Shown: piece after piece, positions 15,434 to 24,005 of the stretch | Layout of the letters: each line of letters starts with the position of its first letter | Numbering within the stretch: position 1 is the stretch's first letter | NCBI GenBank assembly: GCA_963922585.1 | Contig: CAWUIK010000017.1 | Location: 1-37,549 of the forward strand | Length of the DNA: 37,549 bases | Direction: 5' to 3' | Source: Parvicella sp963922585 | GTDB lineage: Bacteria > Bacteroidota > Bacteroidia > Flavobacteriales_D > Parvicellaceae | Made by a program: the position numbers and the translations under genes | Notes under the pieces: model-generated | What the model saw: the letters and a program-made list of their open reading frames with translations, nothing else | Told to the model about the DNA's origin: nothing | The model's database searches: none

Positions 15434-16849
15434 ATGACCAATCATAATCCATATTCTGATATTCTTCATAAACAAAGAAAACATTTTCATGATGTACTAA
15501 AGAATAGAAGTTTATACCAAAGAAAAGTAGTGCTCAAAAACTTAAAACAATGGATCAAACAAAATCAAGATTTGATTCTAACCGAATTATCAAAAGACTT
15601 TGGGAAATGCAGAGAAGAATTGATGATTTCTGAAATCAAACCAATTATCTCCGAGATCAATGATGTTTTAAAAAACTTAAGATTCTGGGCACAAGATGTT
15701 CATAAATCTACTCCTTTGGTACTATTAGGAAGTAAAGCAAAAGTAGTGAAAGAGCCTAAGGGAGTTACTCTCATAATTGCGCCTTGGAATTTCCCTTTTA
15801 TGCTGGCTATTGGCCCTTTGGTATCTGCAATTGCAGCAGGTTGTACAGCAGTAGTAAAACCTTCTGAAAATACACCACATTGTGAAAAATTGATTGAAAA
15901 ATTAATTCAAGAGGTTTTCAAACCAGAAGAAGTATCCTGTGTAAAAGGAGGTGTAGCAGAAACTACTCACTTATTGGATTTAAAATGGGACCATATCTTT
16001 TTTACGGGCAGTCCTGTGGTAGGAAAAATTGTAATGACTGCTGCTGCCAAACATTTAACTTCCGTTACGCTTGAACTAGGTGGGCAAAACCCTGTAATAA
16101 TTGACCAAAAAGCAAATCTAAAAGACACTGCACAAAAATTGATATGGGGCAAGTTCTTTAATTGTGGACAATCTTGTATTTCACCTAATTATGTTTTTGT
16201 ACACGAATCGATTCACGAGTCTTTCAAAAATGAATTGAAAAAAGAATATAATAAGGTATTTGAAAGTGCTGAAGCATCAATTAATACTTCGAGTTTTGCC
16301 AGAATTGTAAATGATCAACATTTCTTAAGAGTTGAAAATTTGCTCAACAAAAGTATTGAAGAAGGCATGACGATAGTTGCTGGTGGTATAACTGATAGAG
16401 CAAGCAAATTCGTATCTCCTACAATTTTAGAAGGTTTGTCAACCGAAAATACCATATTTAAAGAAGAGATTTTCGGTCCAATAATGCCTTTGATTTCCTA
16501 TAAAAATGTAGATGAGGCTATTAGAATCATCAACGAAAATGAAAAGCCTTTGGCTTTGTATGTTTTTACAAAATCGAAAAGATTTGCTAATAATATCATA
16601 TCCCAAACCTCTGCTGGAACTACGGTTGTGAACGATACTACCATACAATTTACACATCCCAACCTGCCTTTTGGTGGAGTTAATAATAGTGGTATTGGAA
16701 AGGCTCATGGAGCATATGGATATAAAGAATTTACCAACGAAAAAGCAGTTTTATTCCAGCGCAGAGGACTCACTTCTCCCAAATTAATTTACCCTCCTTA
16801 TAATGGATTTAAAAGATGGGTAATTAAAATAGTGACTTGGTGGATATGA
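15434..16849 (+). CDS. Aldehyde dehydrogenase, class 3 type
   Basis: NAD(P)-dependent oxidation of an aldehyde to the acid. The 471-residue length and residue positions fit the ALDH3/fatty-aldehyde branch. The nucleotide-binding stretch IIAPWNFPFMLAIGPL and FFTGSPVVGK are present. The general base is Glu214 in LELGGQNP and the nucleophile is Cys248 in NCGQSCISPNY. EEIFGPIMPLI, NDTTIQF and LPFGGVNNSGIGKAHG complete the signature. The C terminus ends FKRWVIKIVTWWI, a short hydrophobic/aromatic tail that could touch the membrane, recalling membrane-bound class 3 enzymes. Substrate is inferred to be a medium- or long-chain aldehyde, not shown. Confidence 0.92.
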   Translation: MTNHNPYSDILHKQRKHFHDVLKNRSLYQRKVVLKNLKQWIKQNQDLILTELSKDFGKCREELMISEIKPIISEINDVLKNLRFWAQDVHKSTPLVLLGSKAKVVKEPKGVTLIIAPWNFPFMLAIGPLVSAIAAGCTAVVKPSENTPHCEKLIEKLIQEVFKPEEVSCVKGGVAETTHLLDLKWDHIFFTGSPVVGKIVMTAAAKHLTSVTLELGGQNPVIIDQKANLKDTAQKLIWGKFFNCGQSCISPNYVFVHESIHESFKNELKKEYNKVFESAEASINTSSFARIVNDQHFLRVENLLNKSIEEGMTIVAGGITDRASKFVSPTILEGLSTENTIFKEEIFGPIMPLISYKNVDEAIRIINENEKPLALYVFTKSKRFANNIISQTSAGTTVVNDTTIQFTHPNLPFGGVNNSGIGKAHGAYGYKEFTNEKAVLFQRRGLTSPKLIYPPYNGFKRWVIKIVTWWI

Positions 16850-16887
16850 TAATTCCTTAAAACTAAATATTTGAATGTTAATTTGAA

Positions 16888-17598
16888 TTAAGTCCTAATA
16901 CCTTCAATTACCTCAATCCATTCATCAATAGTTTTTGAATTTTTTATATCAAAATCACCACTTTGGGTTCTTCTTAGGACTGTAAGATGTCCACCTGAAT
17001 TGAGTGCTTTTCCAATGTCGTGTGCTAAAGAACGAATGTAAGTGCCTTTGGAACATGTGATTTCAAAATGTAATTGGTTATTTTCTTTAAGTATCAATTC
17101 GATCTGATGAATCGTTACTTTTACGGATTTCATCTCTAACTCCTTCCCTGCTCTAGCGTATTCGTATGCTCTTTTGCCATCAATTTGTTTGGCAGAAAAA
17201 ATGGGTGGTTTTTGATCTATTTCACCTAGGAACTGCTCTTTAATTTCATTCACCAATTCTTTTGTGATATGTTTGGTTTCATAAGTTTGATCAATCTCCG
17301 TTTCCAAATCATAAGAAGGAGTGGTCGCTCCCAATTGAATGACGCCAGTATAAGTTTTGGTATCTTGTATAAATTGGGTGATGGATTTGGTCATTTTTCC
17401 AGTACAAATTACCAAAAGTCCTGTTGCTAATGGATCTAATGTACCAGCATGTCCCACTTTAAATTTCTTCTTGTTATACAGTTTTCTCAGAGGATATCTC
17501 AACTTATTGACAACCGCAAAAGATGACCATCCTAAAGGCTTATCTACCAACAAGATTTCTCCTTCAGCAAAATCGTATGTTTTAATTTCATCCTGCAA
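16888..17598 (-). CDS. truB: tRNA pseudouridine-55 synthase
   Basis: Converts U55 of the tRNA T-loop to pseudouridine. The 236-residue protein begins with the TruB motif LLVDKPLGWSSF, has the catalytic Asp55 in GHAGTLDPLATGLL, and continues with GEIDQKPPIFSAKQIDGKRAYEYAR and CSKGTYIRSLAHDIG, all family hallmarks. It is shorter than E. coli TruB because the C-terminal PUA region is missing, as is usual in this phylum. Its start overlaps the end of uppP by 11 bases, so it is translated from the same message, as the last gene of ftsX-DUF3098-uppP-truB. It is convergent with the aldehyde dehydrogenase gene; no terminator hairpin was found in the 38-base gap. Confidence 0.96.
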   Translation of the reverse strand: MQDEIKTYDFAEGEILLVDKPLGWSSFAVVNKLRYPLRKLYNKKKFKVGHAGTLDPLATGLLVICTGKMTKSITQFIQDTKTYTGVIQLGATTPSYDLETEIDQTYETKHITKELVNEIKEQFLGEIDQKPPIFSAKQIDGKRAYEYARAGKELEMKSVKVTIHQIELILKENNQLHFEITCSKGTYIRSLAHDIGKALNSGGHLTVLRRTQSGDFDIKNSKTIDEWIEVIEGIRT

Positions 17599-18385
17599 AA
17601 CTCCATATTATGGCTATTGCACCCACCACTAAACAATAAATAGCAAAATAAGTTAATTTACTTCTTTTCACTAATTGAATCATCCAAGTGCAAGCAACTA
17701 ACCCTGTGAAAAAAGCTGCAAAAAAGCCTAATGACAATGCTGACCAATTAACAGATTCTGTAATGAGTTCATCACTCAAAAGATCCTTTGCTATTTTACC
17801 AAAAATAAGAGGAACTACCATTAAAAAAGAAAATCTTGCCGCTTTCTCTCTATCTATTCCTAACAATACTGAAGTAGAAATAGTCGCCCCAGATCTGGAA
17901 ATACCTGGTAGAATAGCAATTGCCTGAGATATTCCAATAACTAAAGCATGAACATAACTCACTTTCTTTTCAGTTTTTTTGGCTTTATCAGCAAGGAAAA
18001 GTAAACCTCCTGTAAGTAACAACATGAAACCTACTAATAATATTTTTCCCTCAAAAAAAGTTTCTATTTGTTCGTCTAGAGCTACACCTACAATTGCAGC
18101 AGGAATCATAGAGAGCACTATTTTAGCAGAAAAATGAAATTCATCGTTATTTTTAAACTTAAAAAGTCCTTTGAAAATTTGTACTAAATCTTTTTTAAAA
18201 ATAACAACGGTACTCAAAGCTGTTGCAAAATGCAAAACTACCGTCATCATCATACTTTCTTTGGCATTAAAATCATTGCCTTGAATGGCCTTCATCAACT
18301 CAAGATGACCACTACTACTTACGGGAAGAAACTCCGTAAGTCCTTGTACAATACCAAGAATAATAGATTTGATGATTTCTTCCAA
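17588..18385 (-). CDS. uppP: Undecaprenyl-diphosphatase
   Basis: Inner-membrane enzyme that dephosphorylates undecaprenyl diphosphate so that the lipid carrier for peptidoglycan and surface polysaccharides can be reused; loss or gain alters bacitracin sensitivity. The 265-residue protein has the BacA/UppP signatures GLTEFLPVSSSGHLEL (about residues 15-30) and LPGISRSGATISTSVLLG (about 158-175), and multiple hydrophobic helices across its length. It is separated from the upstream DUF3098 gene by 7 bases and overlaps truB. The neighbouring ftsX makes a cell-envelope operon. Confidence 0.97.
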   Translation of the reverse strand: MEEIIKSIILGIVQGLTEFLPVSSSGHLELMKAIQGNDFNAKESMMMTVVLHFATALSTVVIFKKDLVQIFKGLFKFKNNDEFHFSAKIVLSMIPAAIVGVALDEQIETFFEGKILLVGFMLLLTGGLLFLADKAKKTEKKVSYVHALVIGISQAIAILPGISRSGATISTSVLLGIDREKAARFSFLMVVPLIFGKIAKDLLSDELITESVNWSALSLGFFAAFFTGLVACTWMIQLVKRSKLTYFAIYCLVVGAIAIIWSFAG

Positions 18386-18392
18386 AACTTAA

Positions 18393-18683
18393 CTATACTA
18401 AGTCGTTTTTTTCTTTAGCATTTTCTGTTTCATTGGATTCAATGACAACAGCGTTTTTTGGTCTTTTCAAAACACCATATAAAACTACTACATATCCCAA
18501 AATAACTAATAATGGAGCTATAGTTATTCTTCTTGTAGAAAATAATTCCTCTTTTACAAAAACATCTGGGTCATCAGCTCCACCTCCAGACATCAGTACA
18601 AATCCTAGAAGTACTAAAACAACACCTCCTATGATGATTAAATAATTTTGTTTTGGCAATGCCAATCCTATTTCTTTGCTCAT
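18393..18683 (-). CDS. DUF3098 domain protein, small two-helix membrane protein
   Basis: A 96-residue protein with two hydrophobic segments (about residues 14-31, YLIIIGGVVLVLLGFVLM, and 51-68, APLLVILGYVVVLYGVL), separated by a loop with DDPDVFVKEELFSTRR. This architecture and its place between ftsX and uppP match the Bacteroidota family DUF3098, of unknown function. The tail is acidic and polar. Tight spacing to ftsX (18 bases) and uppP (7 bases) implies co-expression and perhaps a role beside FtsX or in lipid-carrier recycling; that is inference from context. Confidence 0.85.
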   Translation of the reverse strand: MSKEIGLALPKQNYLIIIGGVVLVLLGFVLMSGGGADDPDVFVKEELFSTRRITIAPLLVILGYVVVLYGVLKRPKNAVVIESNETENAKEKNDLV

Positions 18684-18701
18684 ATTAAAATGAAATAAAA
18701 A

Positions 18702-19598
18702 TTAATATAATTTATCGGTTTTGATCCAAATGTACTTATTCAAAGCAAAATAAGTAGCAAAGAAACTTATAAAAATTCCTAAAATCAGCAAACCGACAAA
18801 AATTGAGGCAAATATAAGCATTTGTTCTTTAAAAACTTCTTCCGATAAAGTTAGGTTGACAATCCATGATGGAAAAACATTTTGAAGAAAGAATCCAAAA
18901 CTGATGAGTAAAAGTATTGCCACAATTCCAGAGGTAAAACCTTGTCCAATGGCAGCAAACAAAAAGGGTCGTCTAATAAAACTTGATTTTGCACCAACCA
19001 ATTGCATTGTTCTGATAGTAAATCTTTTGGAAAATACCGCTAGTCTGATGGTATTGAAAATAAGTGTAACACAAATAAACAACAAAATTCCAGCAATGAT
19101 ATACATCGGAAATTTTTGGTTGGCAAAAACGCCTGAGGCTTCCAAAAACTGTCTTTCATTATAATCTATAGATTCTATAAGGACTTCATTACCATTCAAA
19201 ATTCTGCTTTTAAAATTTTTGATACTATCTAAATTGATATATTCTGTTTGAAACTTAATATTAATACTGGCTTTCAGAGGGTTTGCACCATCCAGAATAT
19301 CAAAAGATTCTTCACCTAGATTTTGCATCATCAAGGCTTTAGCAGAATCTGGAGAAACATATCTCGCTTCTGCTACACCAGGCTCTGTTGCCAATTCTTT
19401 TTCCATTTTCAATACGTCCACTTCTCTTGCATTGTCTCTAAAAAACACATCTATTGAAATGTCTTTTTTGGCTTCTTTTTCAAAATTATTCCACCACACA
19501 CCTACTAAAGACAACACTCCTAAAAGGAAAAGCAACAAAGACATCCCCAAAACAGTAGAAATAACAGTACCTCTTATTTTTAATTTGAATTTACTCAC
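18702..19598 (-). CDS. ftsX: Cell division protein FtsX
   Basis: Membrane partner of the ATPase FtsE, which together regulate peptidoglycan hydrolases during division. The 298-residue protein has an N-terminal membrane segment (about residues 10-33), an extracytoplasmic domain (about 38-165, including KKDISIDVFFRDNA, EPGVAEARYVSPDSAK and NEVLIESIDYNERQFLEASG), and three further C-terminal helices with TIRTMQLVGAKSSFIRRPFL, the cytoplasmic loop typical of FtsX. No ftsE lies next to it here. It opens the ftsX-DUF3098-uppP-truB operon. A near-match to a -7 box (TAACTTCG on the minus strand, 19603-19610) sits too close to the start to be convincing. Confidence 0.95.
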   Translation of the reverse strand: MSKFKLKIRGTVISTVLGMSLLLFLLGVLSLVGVWWNNFEKEAKKDISIDVFFRDNAREVDVLKMEKELATEPGVAEARYVSPDSAKALMMQNLGEESFDILDGANPLKASINIKFQTEYINLDSIKNFKSRILNGNEVLIESIDYNERQFLEASGVFANQKFPMYIIAGILLFICVTLIFNTIRLAVFSKRFTIRTMQLVGAKSSFIRRPFLFAAIGQGFTSGIVAILLLISFGFFLQNVFPSWIVNLTLSEEVFKEQMLIFASIFVGLLILGIFISFFATYFALNKYIWIKTDKLY

Positions 19599-19639
19599 GG
19601 TACGAAGTTAAACACTTATTTAAAGGTTGATTTTTAATT

Positions 19640-19678
19640 TTCACAATGATTTTAACTATACATAGTTAATATTGTGAA
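19640..19678. repeat. 39-bp near-palindrome upstream of ftsX
   Basis: An outer arm of 8 bp (TTCACAAT at 19640-19647 with ATTGTGAA at 19671-19678) and an inner arm of 8 bp (TTAACTAT at 19652-19659 with ATAGTTAA at 19662-19669) enclose a two-base loop AC. A small asymmetric bulge (GATT versus T) separates the arms. It lies between the BatA-like gene and ftsX, both on the minus strand. No T run follows on either strand, so it is not a standard terminator; an operator or RNA processing stem is possible. Confidence 0.55.
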
Positions 19679-19688
19679 TCAGTCATAA

Positions 19689-21743
19689 CTATTTCCAAAG
19701 ACGAAAAATTACTATTTCAAGACCAATAAGAATTAATGTTAATATGATGAGATGCCACCAATATTTTTTACCTTTTACGATATCTATAACATCTATACGA
19801 TTTAAACTATCGGCATTTTCAAAAACTTCAGTGCTTAATCCAATCTCACTATTTCCAATCGCGTTTTTCAATTCACTTTCATTGAAGAAATCTTGTGAGG
19901 ATTCATCTCTATTGTAATTGAAAGAAAACCCTTGAATCGCTTCTCCATTAACCAATAAATTATACTTTCCTGCACTTTTAATTTGGTTATATAATATCAA
20001 ATTAGTTTCATTTTTGTTGTTTTTAACTTCTGGAAGAAATGAAAAAGTTCCATCTTCAGAATTAATTTCGACCATATCAGAAGTGTTGATATTTTGCTTG
20101 GTAATAATAGTATTATCTTTCCCTACAATGTGATAATAATCACCTCTATACTGAGAGAATTCAGCAAGTCTGAGCATAGTTGGAACAAAAAGTGCGTGTT
20201 TGGCAAAATTGGTACTATTTAAGTCTAAAGATGTAGCACAAAGTGTTAAACTCCCTTTATTAGTTTTTGAATAAACCAAATAGGGATTTCCGTTTTGAAG
20301 CGTCATCAACTTTTCAGAACCACTTGTCGAAGAAGTTTTTATAGGAAAATAATTAGTTACAATTGGTAAGTCAATATTTGATGGGATTTCATCAAAAATA
20401 TCTTGATAAATTGGATGTTCGGTGAGCAAAGCACTAACTTTATTTACGCTGTTAATTTTGGGAGATATAGTTATTGATGAAATAGATTGAAGTAATAGAT
20501 TATAACTGTTAAGGTCAATTTCATCATTGGGAAAAACACAAACATTTCCTCCATTGTTTACAAAGTTTACCAATTCCGATTGCATTCCAGATGAAATATT
20601 AGAAATCTCACTGAGTAAAACAAAATCATAACTACCCAAAGTAGAAAAGTCAAAAGATTTTAAACTTTGATTTTTAAAATTGAAATAATCATTTTTACCG
20701 AACAAAACACCTAAATATCCAGAAGAATCAGTTGGATAATCACCCTCATGTAAGTGAAGTATATTAATTCCTTTATTGATGAAATAACTAAAATAAAAGT
20801 TATCGTCAAAAGTAACGGTTGCATCTGGGTAATCTTCTACTGTTAATTCACCGTGCATAATACCATCTCCTTTTATGGTAAAAGGAATTTTGCAATTCAA
20901 TGAAGTTTTAGCATCTGCTGAAAAATTGATAAATGCTCTGTTTTCTCCATTTATAGTGAGGTTGAGTTTAAATTCTATAGGGTAATCGTAGGCATTTACA
21001 ACTTTAGCAAACAACACATCTTCACTTTCTGATCTTCTTAATGGTGTTTCAAACCATACACTATCTATATATACGTTATCACTACCTTCATTGTAATAGG
21101 GAAGACAAATAATCTGAATAGAACTGTCTTTTTTTACCGCTTCAAAATTGGAAGATTTTTTTTGGAAATCGCTTAATAGATAAACCGTTTTATTGGCTTC
21201 TTCATTGGCTAAAATGTCTTTTTGTCTCAACAGCACTTCACTAATCATTCTGGATTGAAAACTCGGAGTTATTTCATCAATCAATTGTATTGCTTCACTC
21301 TTGTTGTACAATCTTTGATGTCTTCCTTCAAAATCATTTGTGATAACTTGAAATAAATCCGTGGGACCATAACTAGAAATGATTTTTTCTGCTTGTTCTT
21401 TGGCTAAATCTAGTCTATATCCATTTGAACCTTTGGAATCCATACTATGGGAATTATCAATATAAATTGAAATTATAGCATCTCCTTTAAGTTCTGCTTG
21501 ATTGGTAGGAATATATGGTTGACAAAAAGCAAACACAAGTGCAGTTATTGCAAGAATTCTTATCATTAAAATGATAAGGTGTTTTAATTTTGATTTAGAT
21601 TGAGTTTCGAGTTTTACTTCCTTTAGTAAATCAATATTTGAAAAATAGATTTTTTGAAACTTCCTGAAATTAAACAAGTGTATTATGATAGGAATTGCAA
21701 TTGCAAATAACGTCCATAAATACTCTGGAAATAATAACTTCAT
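19689..21743 (-). CDS. BatA-type membrane protein with von Willebrand A-like domain
   Basis: A 684-residue membrane protein. The N terminus MKLLFPEYLWTLFAIAIPII followed by HLFNFRKFQKIYFSNIDLL is the BatA / aerotolerance-regulator N-terminal domain (PF07584), with a second membrane helix at about 55-74. A VWA-like fold starts at about residue 88, with a MIDAS-type DNSHS (Asp96, Ser98, Ser100) and LLSDF further on. The large middle part (about 230-620) is beta-rich and presumably extracytoplasmic, and includes a glutamine-amidotransferase-like segment around SYDFVLLSEIS...LVNFVNNGGNVCVFP. The protein ends with a membrane helix (WWHLIILTLILIGLEIVIFRLW). Homologues are widespread in Bacteroidota and their function is poorly known. 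It stands upstream of ftsX in the same direction, across a 90-base gap holding a long palindrome. Confidence 0.85.
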   Translation of the reverse strand: MKLLFPEYLWTLFAIAIPIIIHLFNFRKFQKIYFSNIDLLKEVKLETQSKSKLKHLIILMIRILAITALVFAFCQPYIPTNQAELKGDAIISIYIDNSHSMDSKGSNGYRLDLAKEQAEKIISSYGPTDLFQVITNDFEGRHQRLYNKSEAIQLIDEITPSFQSRMISEVLLRQKDILANEEANKTVYLLSDFQKKSSNFEAVKKDSSIQIICLPYYNEGSDNVYIDSVWFETPLRRSESEDVLFAKVVNAYDYPIEFKLNLTINGENRAFINFSADAKTSLNCKIPFTIKGDGIMHGELTVEDYPDATVTFDDNFYFSYFINKGINILHLHEGDYPTDSSGYLGVLFGKNDYFNFKNQSLKSFDFSTLGSYDFVLLSEISNISSGMQSELVNFVNNGGNVCVFPNDEIDLNSYNLLLQSISSITISPKINSVNKVSALLTEHPIYQDIFDEIPSNIDLPIVTNYFPIKTSSTSGSEKLMTLQNGNPYLVYSKTNKGSLTLCATSLDLNSTNFAKHALFVPTMLRLAEFSQYRGDYYHIVGKDNTIITKQNINTSDMVEINSEDGTFSFLPEVKNNKNETNLILYNQIKSAGKYNLLVNGEAIQGFSFNYNRDESSQDFFNESELKNAIGNSEIGLSTEVFENADSLNRIDVIDIVKGKKYWWHLIILTLILIGLEIVIFRLWK

Positions 21744-21833
21744 TTACTTTTAAATCTTTAATACTCGTCAAATATCGCAACAAAAAAATAACTAAACATA
21801 TTTCTGATGAACTTTATTATCTAAAAATTATTT

Positions 21834-21841
21834 TAATTTTG
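21834..21841 (+). promoter_or_regulatory. Candidate -7 promoter element for the 195-residue barrel protein
   Basis: TAATTTTG matches TAnnTTTG; transcription would start around 21847, giving a leader of about 24 bases. No clear -33 TTG is present in this very AT-rich stretch. Confidence 0.4.
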
Positions 21842-21870
21842 TGCTGAATTAATTTAATAATTTGTTTTAA

Positions 21871-22458
21871 ATGATGTTAACACCCTGTAAATCATTTCTT
21901 TGTTTTTTTTATGTATTTATTTGTAGTCAAATTTTTGCTCAAAACACAGAAAAGACAATTCCTACTTATAATGATAGAATAGAAATTAATCCTTCCATAG
22001 CCATTCATAATGATTTCAACCTTGATGATTGGTATTTAGGTTTATCTGGAGGCATAGAAGATGTAGGTTACCAATGGGGAGCAAGATTTGGATTTGGATT
22101 TAGACCTTTCAGAAAAAAGATTTTAACGATTGAAAATGAATTTATAACGCGTCAATTCATGGAAAGAAAATATTTTCTTTTTTTTGATTTTGATAAAAGA
22201 TTAGGACATTTGGTCTTATTCAACCAACATCTTCAATTTTACTTTGGAATGAGGACAGGGCTTTTAATGGGAAATTATTCAGGTACAAGAAATAATCCAG
22301 ACCCGCATATGGTTGTTGCTCCTATCGGAGGAATTTGTTTTAATTTTAATGACAAAAGTTATATCAAAATCGGATATAATCACTTTTCTGACCGAATCCT
22401 CAATGTTGATGATGGAAGAATCAACTTATCCTTCGTGTTTAATTTGATTAATCAATAA
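21871..22458 (+). CDS. Putative outer-membrane beta-barrel protein, function unknown
   Basis: A 195-residue protein starting at an ATG-ATG pair, with a signal peptide (FLCFFYVFICSQIFAQ). The mature chain is a series of short amphipathic strands (RIEINPSIAIHNDF, WYLGLSGGIEDVGYQWGARFGFGFRPF, LTIENEFITRQF, LQFYFGMRTGLLMG, MVVAPIGGICFNF, YIKIGYNHFSD, RINLSFVFNLINQ), as in small outer-membrane barrels. The HFS near the C terminus recalls the His-Ser pair of PagL-type lipid A deacylases, but the surrounding motif is not close enough to assign that activity. It lies upstream of yicC with an 88-base gap and a separate promoter. Confidence 0.7.
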   Translation: MMLTPCKSFLCFFYVFICSQIFAQNTEKTIPTYNDRIEINPSIAIHNDFNLDDWYLGLSGGIEDVGYQWGARFGFGFRPFRKKILTIENEFITRQFMERKYFLFFDFDKRLGHLVLFNQHLQFYFGMRTGLLMGNYSGTRNNPDPHMVVAPIGGICFNFNDKSYIKIGYNHFSDRILNVDDGRINLSFVFNLINQ

Positions 22459-22520
22459 GTAACTTGTATTACTAATTATTCAATGTATATATAATTTTTT
22501 CATCTATGAGTATAATTCAC

Positions 22521-22528
22521 TACTTTTG
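22521..22528 (+). promoter_or_regulatory. Candidate -7 promoter element for yicC-gmk-nadD
   Basis: TACTTTTG matches TAnnTTTG and would start transcription near 22534, about 13 bases before the ATG. It is embedded in a short dyad, ACTAC (22519-22523) and GTAGT (22528-22532), which may be chance. Confidence 0.45.
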
Positions 22529-22546
22529 TAGTCAGAAATACCATTT

Positions 22547-23428
22547 ATGTTAAAATCAATGACTGGTTTTGGTCGTGCCGAAACCAATATAGGAAATAAA
22601 AAAGTAACTATTGAAATAAAATCTCTCAATAGTAAAGGTTGGGATTTGAACCTAAAACTACCAAGTTTTTACAGAAGTAAAGAAGTTATCGTTAGAACAA
22701 TGCTTTCCGAAGGTATTTCTAGAGGTAAATGTGATTTTTATATCAATTACGAAGTGCTAGAAGGGGGAAATAAAAATATTTTGAATCACGATTTACTGAA
22801 AAGTTATTTCCAAGATTTAAAAACATTTGCTTCTGAAAATAATTTGCCCAATATAGAACAAATCGACTACCTTTCTATCATGATGAAAATGCCAGATGTA
22901 ATGGTATCTCATTCAGAAGAAATTACTGATGAGGAATGGAAAAGTACCGAAGAATTGATACACAAAGCAATTGAAGCTTTTCAAAATTTCAGAAATGAAG
23001 AAGGAAAAAGTTTGTATGACGATTTACTGCAAAGAATAGAAAGTATTGCATCTTTGTTGGGACAAATTTCTCAGTACGAAAACGAAAGAATTGAAACTGT
23101 AAAAGAAAGAATTCAGAAAAATTTACAAGACATTTCTGAACCCAAAAACATTGACCAAAATAGATTTGAGCAAGAGCTTATTTATTACCTTGAAAAATAC
23201 GATGTTTCAGAAGAAAAAGTAAGACTTAAAGCACATTTAGACCATTTTATCCAGTCTATGAATGATGACAGTGATAAAGGAAAAAAACTAGGTTTTATAA
23301 GTCAGGAAATTGGTCGTGAAGTAAATACTCTAGGCTCAAAAGCCAATCATTTTGAAATGCAAAAAATTGTAGTCGAAATGAAAGATGAATTAGAAAGAAT
23401 AAAAGAGCAAGTATTAAACGTACTTTAA
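22547..23428 (+). CDS. YicC family protein, putative endoribonuclease
   Basis: A 293-residue soluble protein of the YicC family; E. coli YicC and relatives have been described as RNases involved in RNA decay. The N terminus MLKSMTGFGRAE is the clearest family signature, followed by EIKSLNSKGWDLNLKLPSF and SRGKCDFYINYE. A long helical, charged middle (about 150-215) leads to the conserved C-terminal domain with KLGFISQEIGREVNTLGSKA and a final helical ELERIKEQVLNVL. It is 7 bases upstream of gmk and is translated with it; the yicC-gmk pairing is common across bacteria. Confidence 0.93.
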   Translation: MLKSMTGFGRAETNIGNKKVTIEIKSLNSKGWDLNLKLPSFYRSKEVIVRTMLSEGISRGKCDFYINYEVLEGGNKNILNHDLLKSYFQDLKTFASENNLPNIEQIDYLSIMMKMPDVMVSHSEEITDEEWKSTEELIHKAIEAFQNFRNEEGKSLYDDLLQRIESIASLLGQISQYENERIETVKERIQKNLQDISEPKNIDQNRFEQELIYYLEKYDVSEEKVRLKAHLDHFIQSMNDDSDKGKKLGFISQEIGREVNTLGSKANHFEMQKIVVEMKDELERIKEQVLNVL

Positions 23429-23435
23429 GTATAAG

Positions 23436-24005
23436 ATGACGAAAGGAAAAGCAATCATATTTTCAGCACCATCTGGAGCAGGGAAAACCACAATTGTGAA
23501 ACATTTATTATCACAAAGAGATGATTTGATGTTTTCTATTTCCGCTTGTAGCAGACCTAGAAGAAATAGAACTGAAATAGATGGGGTGGATTATTATTTT
23601 TTGAGTGTAGAAGATTTCAAGAAAAAAGTAGCCAATTATGAATTTGTAGAATGGGAAGAAGTATATAAAGATAGTTTTTATGGCACTTTAAAATCAGAAG
23701 TTGAAAGAATCTGGAAATTAGGTAAAACCGTAATTTTTGATGTTGACGTTGTAGGTGGTAAAAACCTAAAAGACTACTTCGGCTCTGATGCTTTAGCCAT
23801 TTTTGTAAAACCACCAAGCATCAATCATTTGAGAGAAAGGCTCAAAGAAAGAGATACAGAAACAGAAGAAAGCATCAATACCAGAATGGCAAAAGCAGAA
23901 AAAGAATTGGGTTTTGCATTTCATTTTGATTATATACTTACTAACGATGTTTTAGAAGATGCATTTGATGATGCCGAAAAGAAAGTATCAGCATTTTTGG
24001 ATTAG
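23436..24005 (+). CDS. gmk: Guanylate kinase
   Basis: Phosphorylates GMP to GDP with ATP, an essential step in guanine nucleotide supply. The 189-residue protein has the P-loop SAPSGAGKTT (residues 10-19), the GMP-binding segment SACSRPRRNRTEIDGVDYYF, EWEEVYKDSFYGTL, and FDVDVVGGKNLK. Length is typical. Its stop codon TAG (24003-24005) shares one base with the GTG start of nadD, so translation of the two is likely coupled. Confidence 0.97.
   Translation: MTKGKAIIFSAPSGAGKTTIVKHLLSQRDDLMFSISACSRPRRNRTEIDGVDYYFLSVEDFKKKVANYEFVEWEEVYKDSFYGTLKSEVERIWKLGKTVIFDVDVVGGKNLKDYFGSDALAIFVKPPSINHLRERLKERDTETEESINTRMAKAEKELGFAFHFDYILTNDVLEDAFDDAEKKVSAFLD

Noticed and set aside
19603..19610. ftsX promoter at TAACTTCG on the minus strand
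   Set aside because: It has a mismatch at a key position and would start transcription at the start codon itself.
21871..22458. PagL-type lipid A deacylase based on an HFS near the C terminus
   Set aside because: The residues around it do not match the PagL signature closely enough; kept as an unassigned barrel protein.
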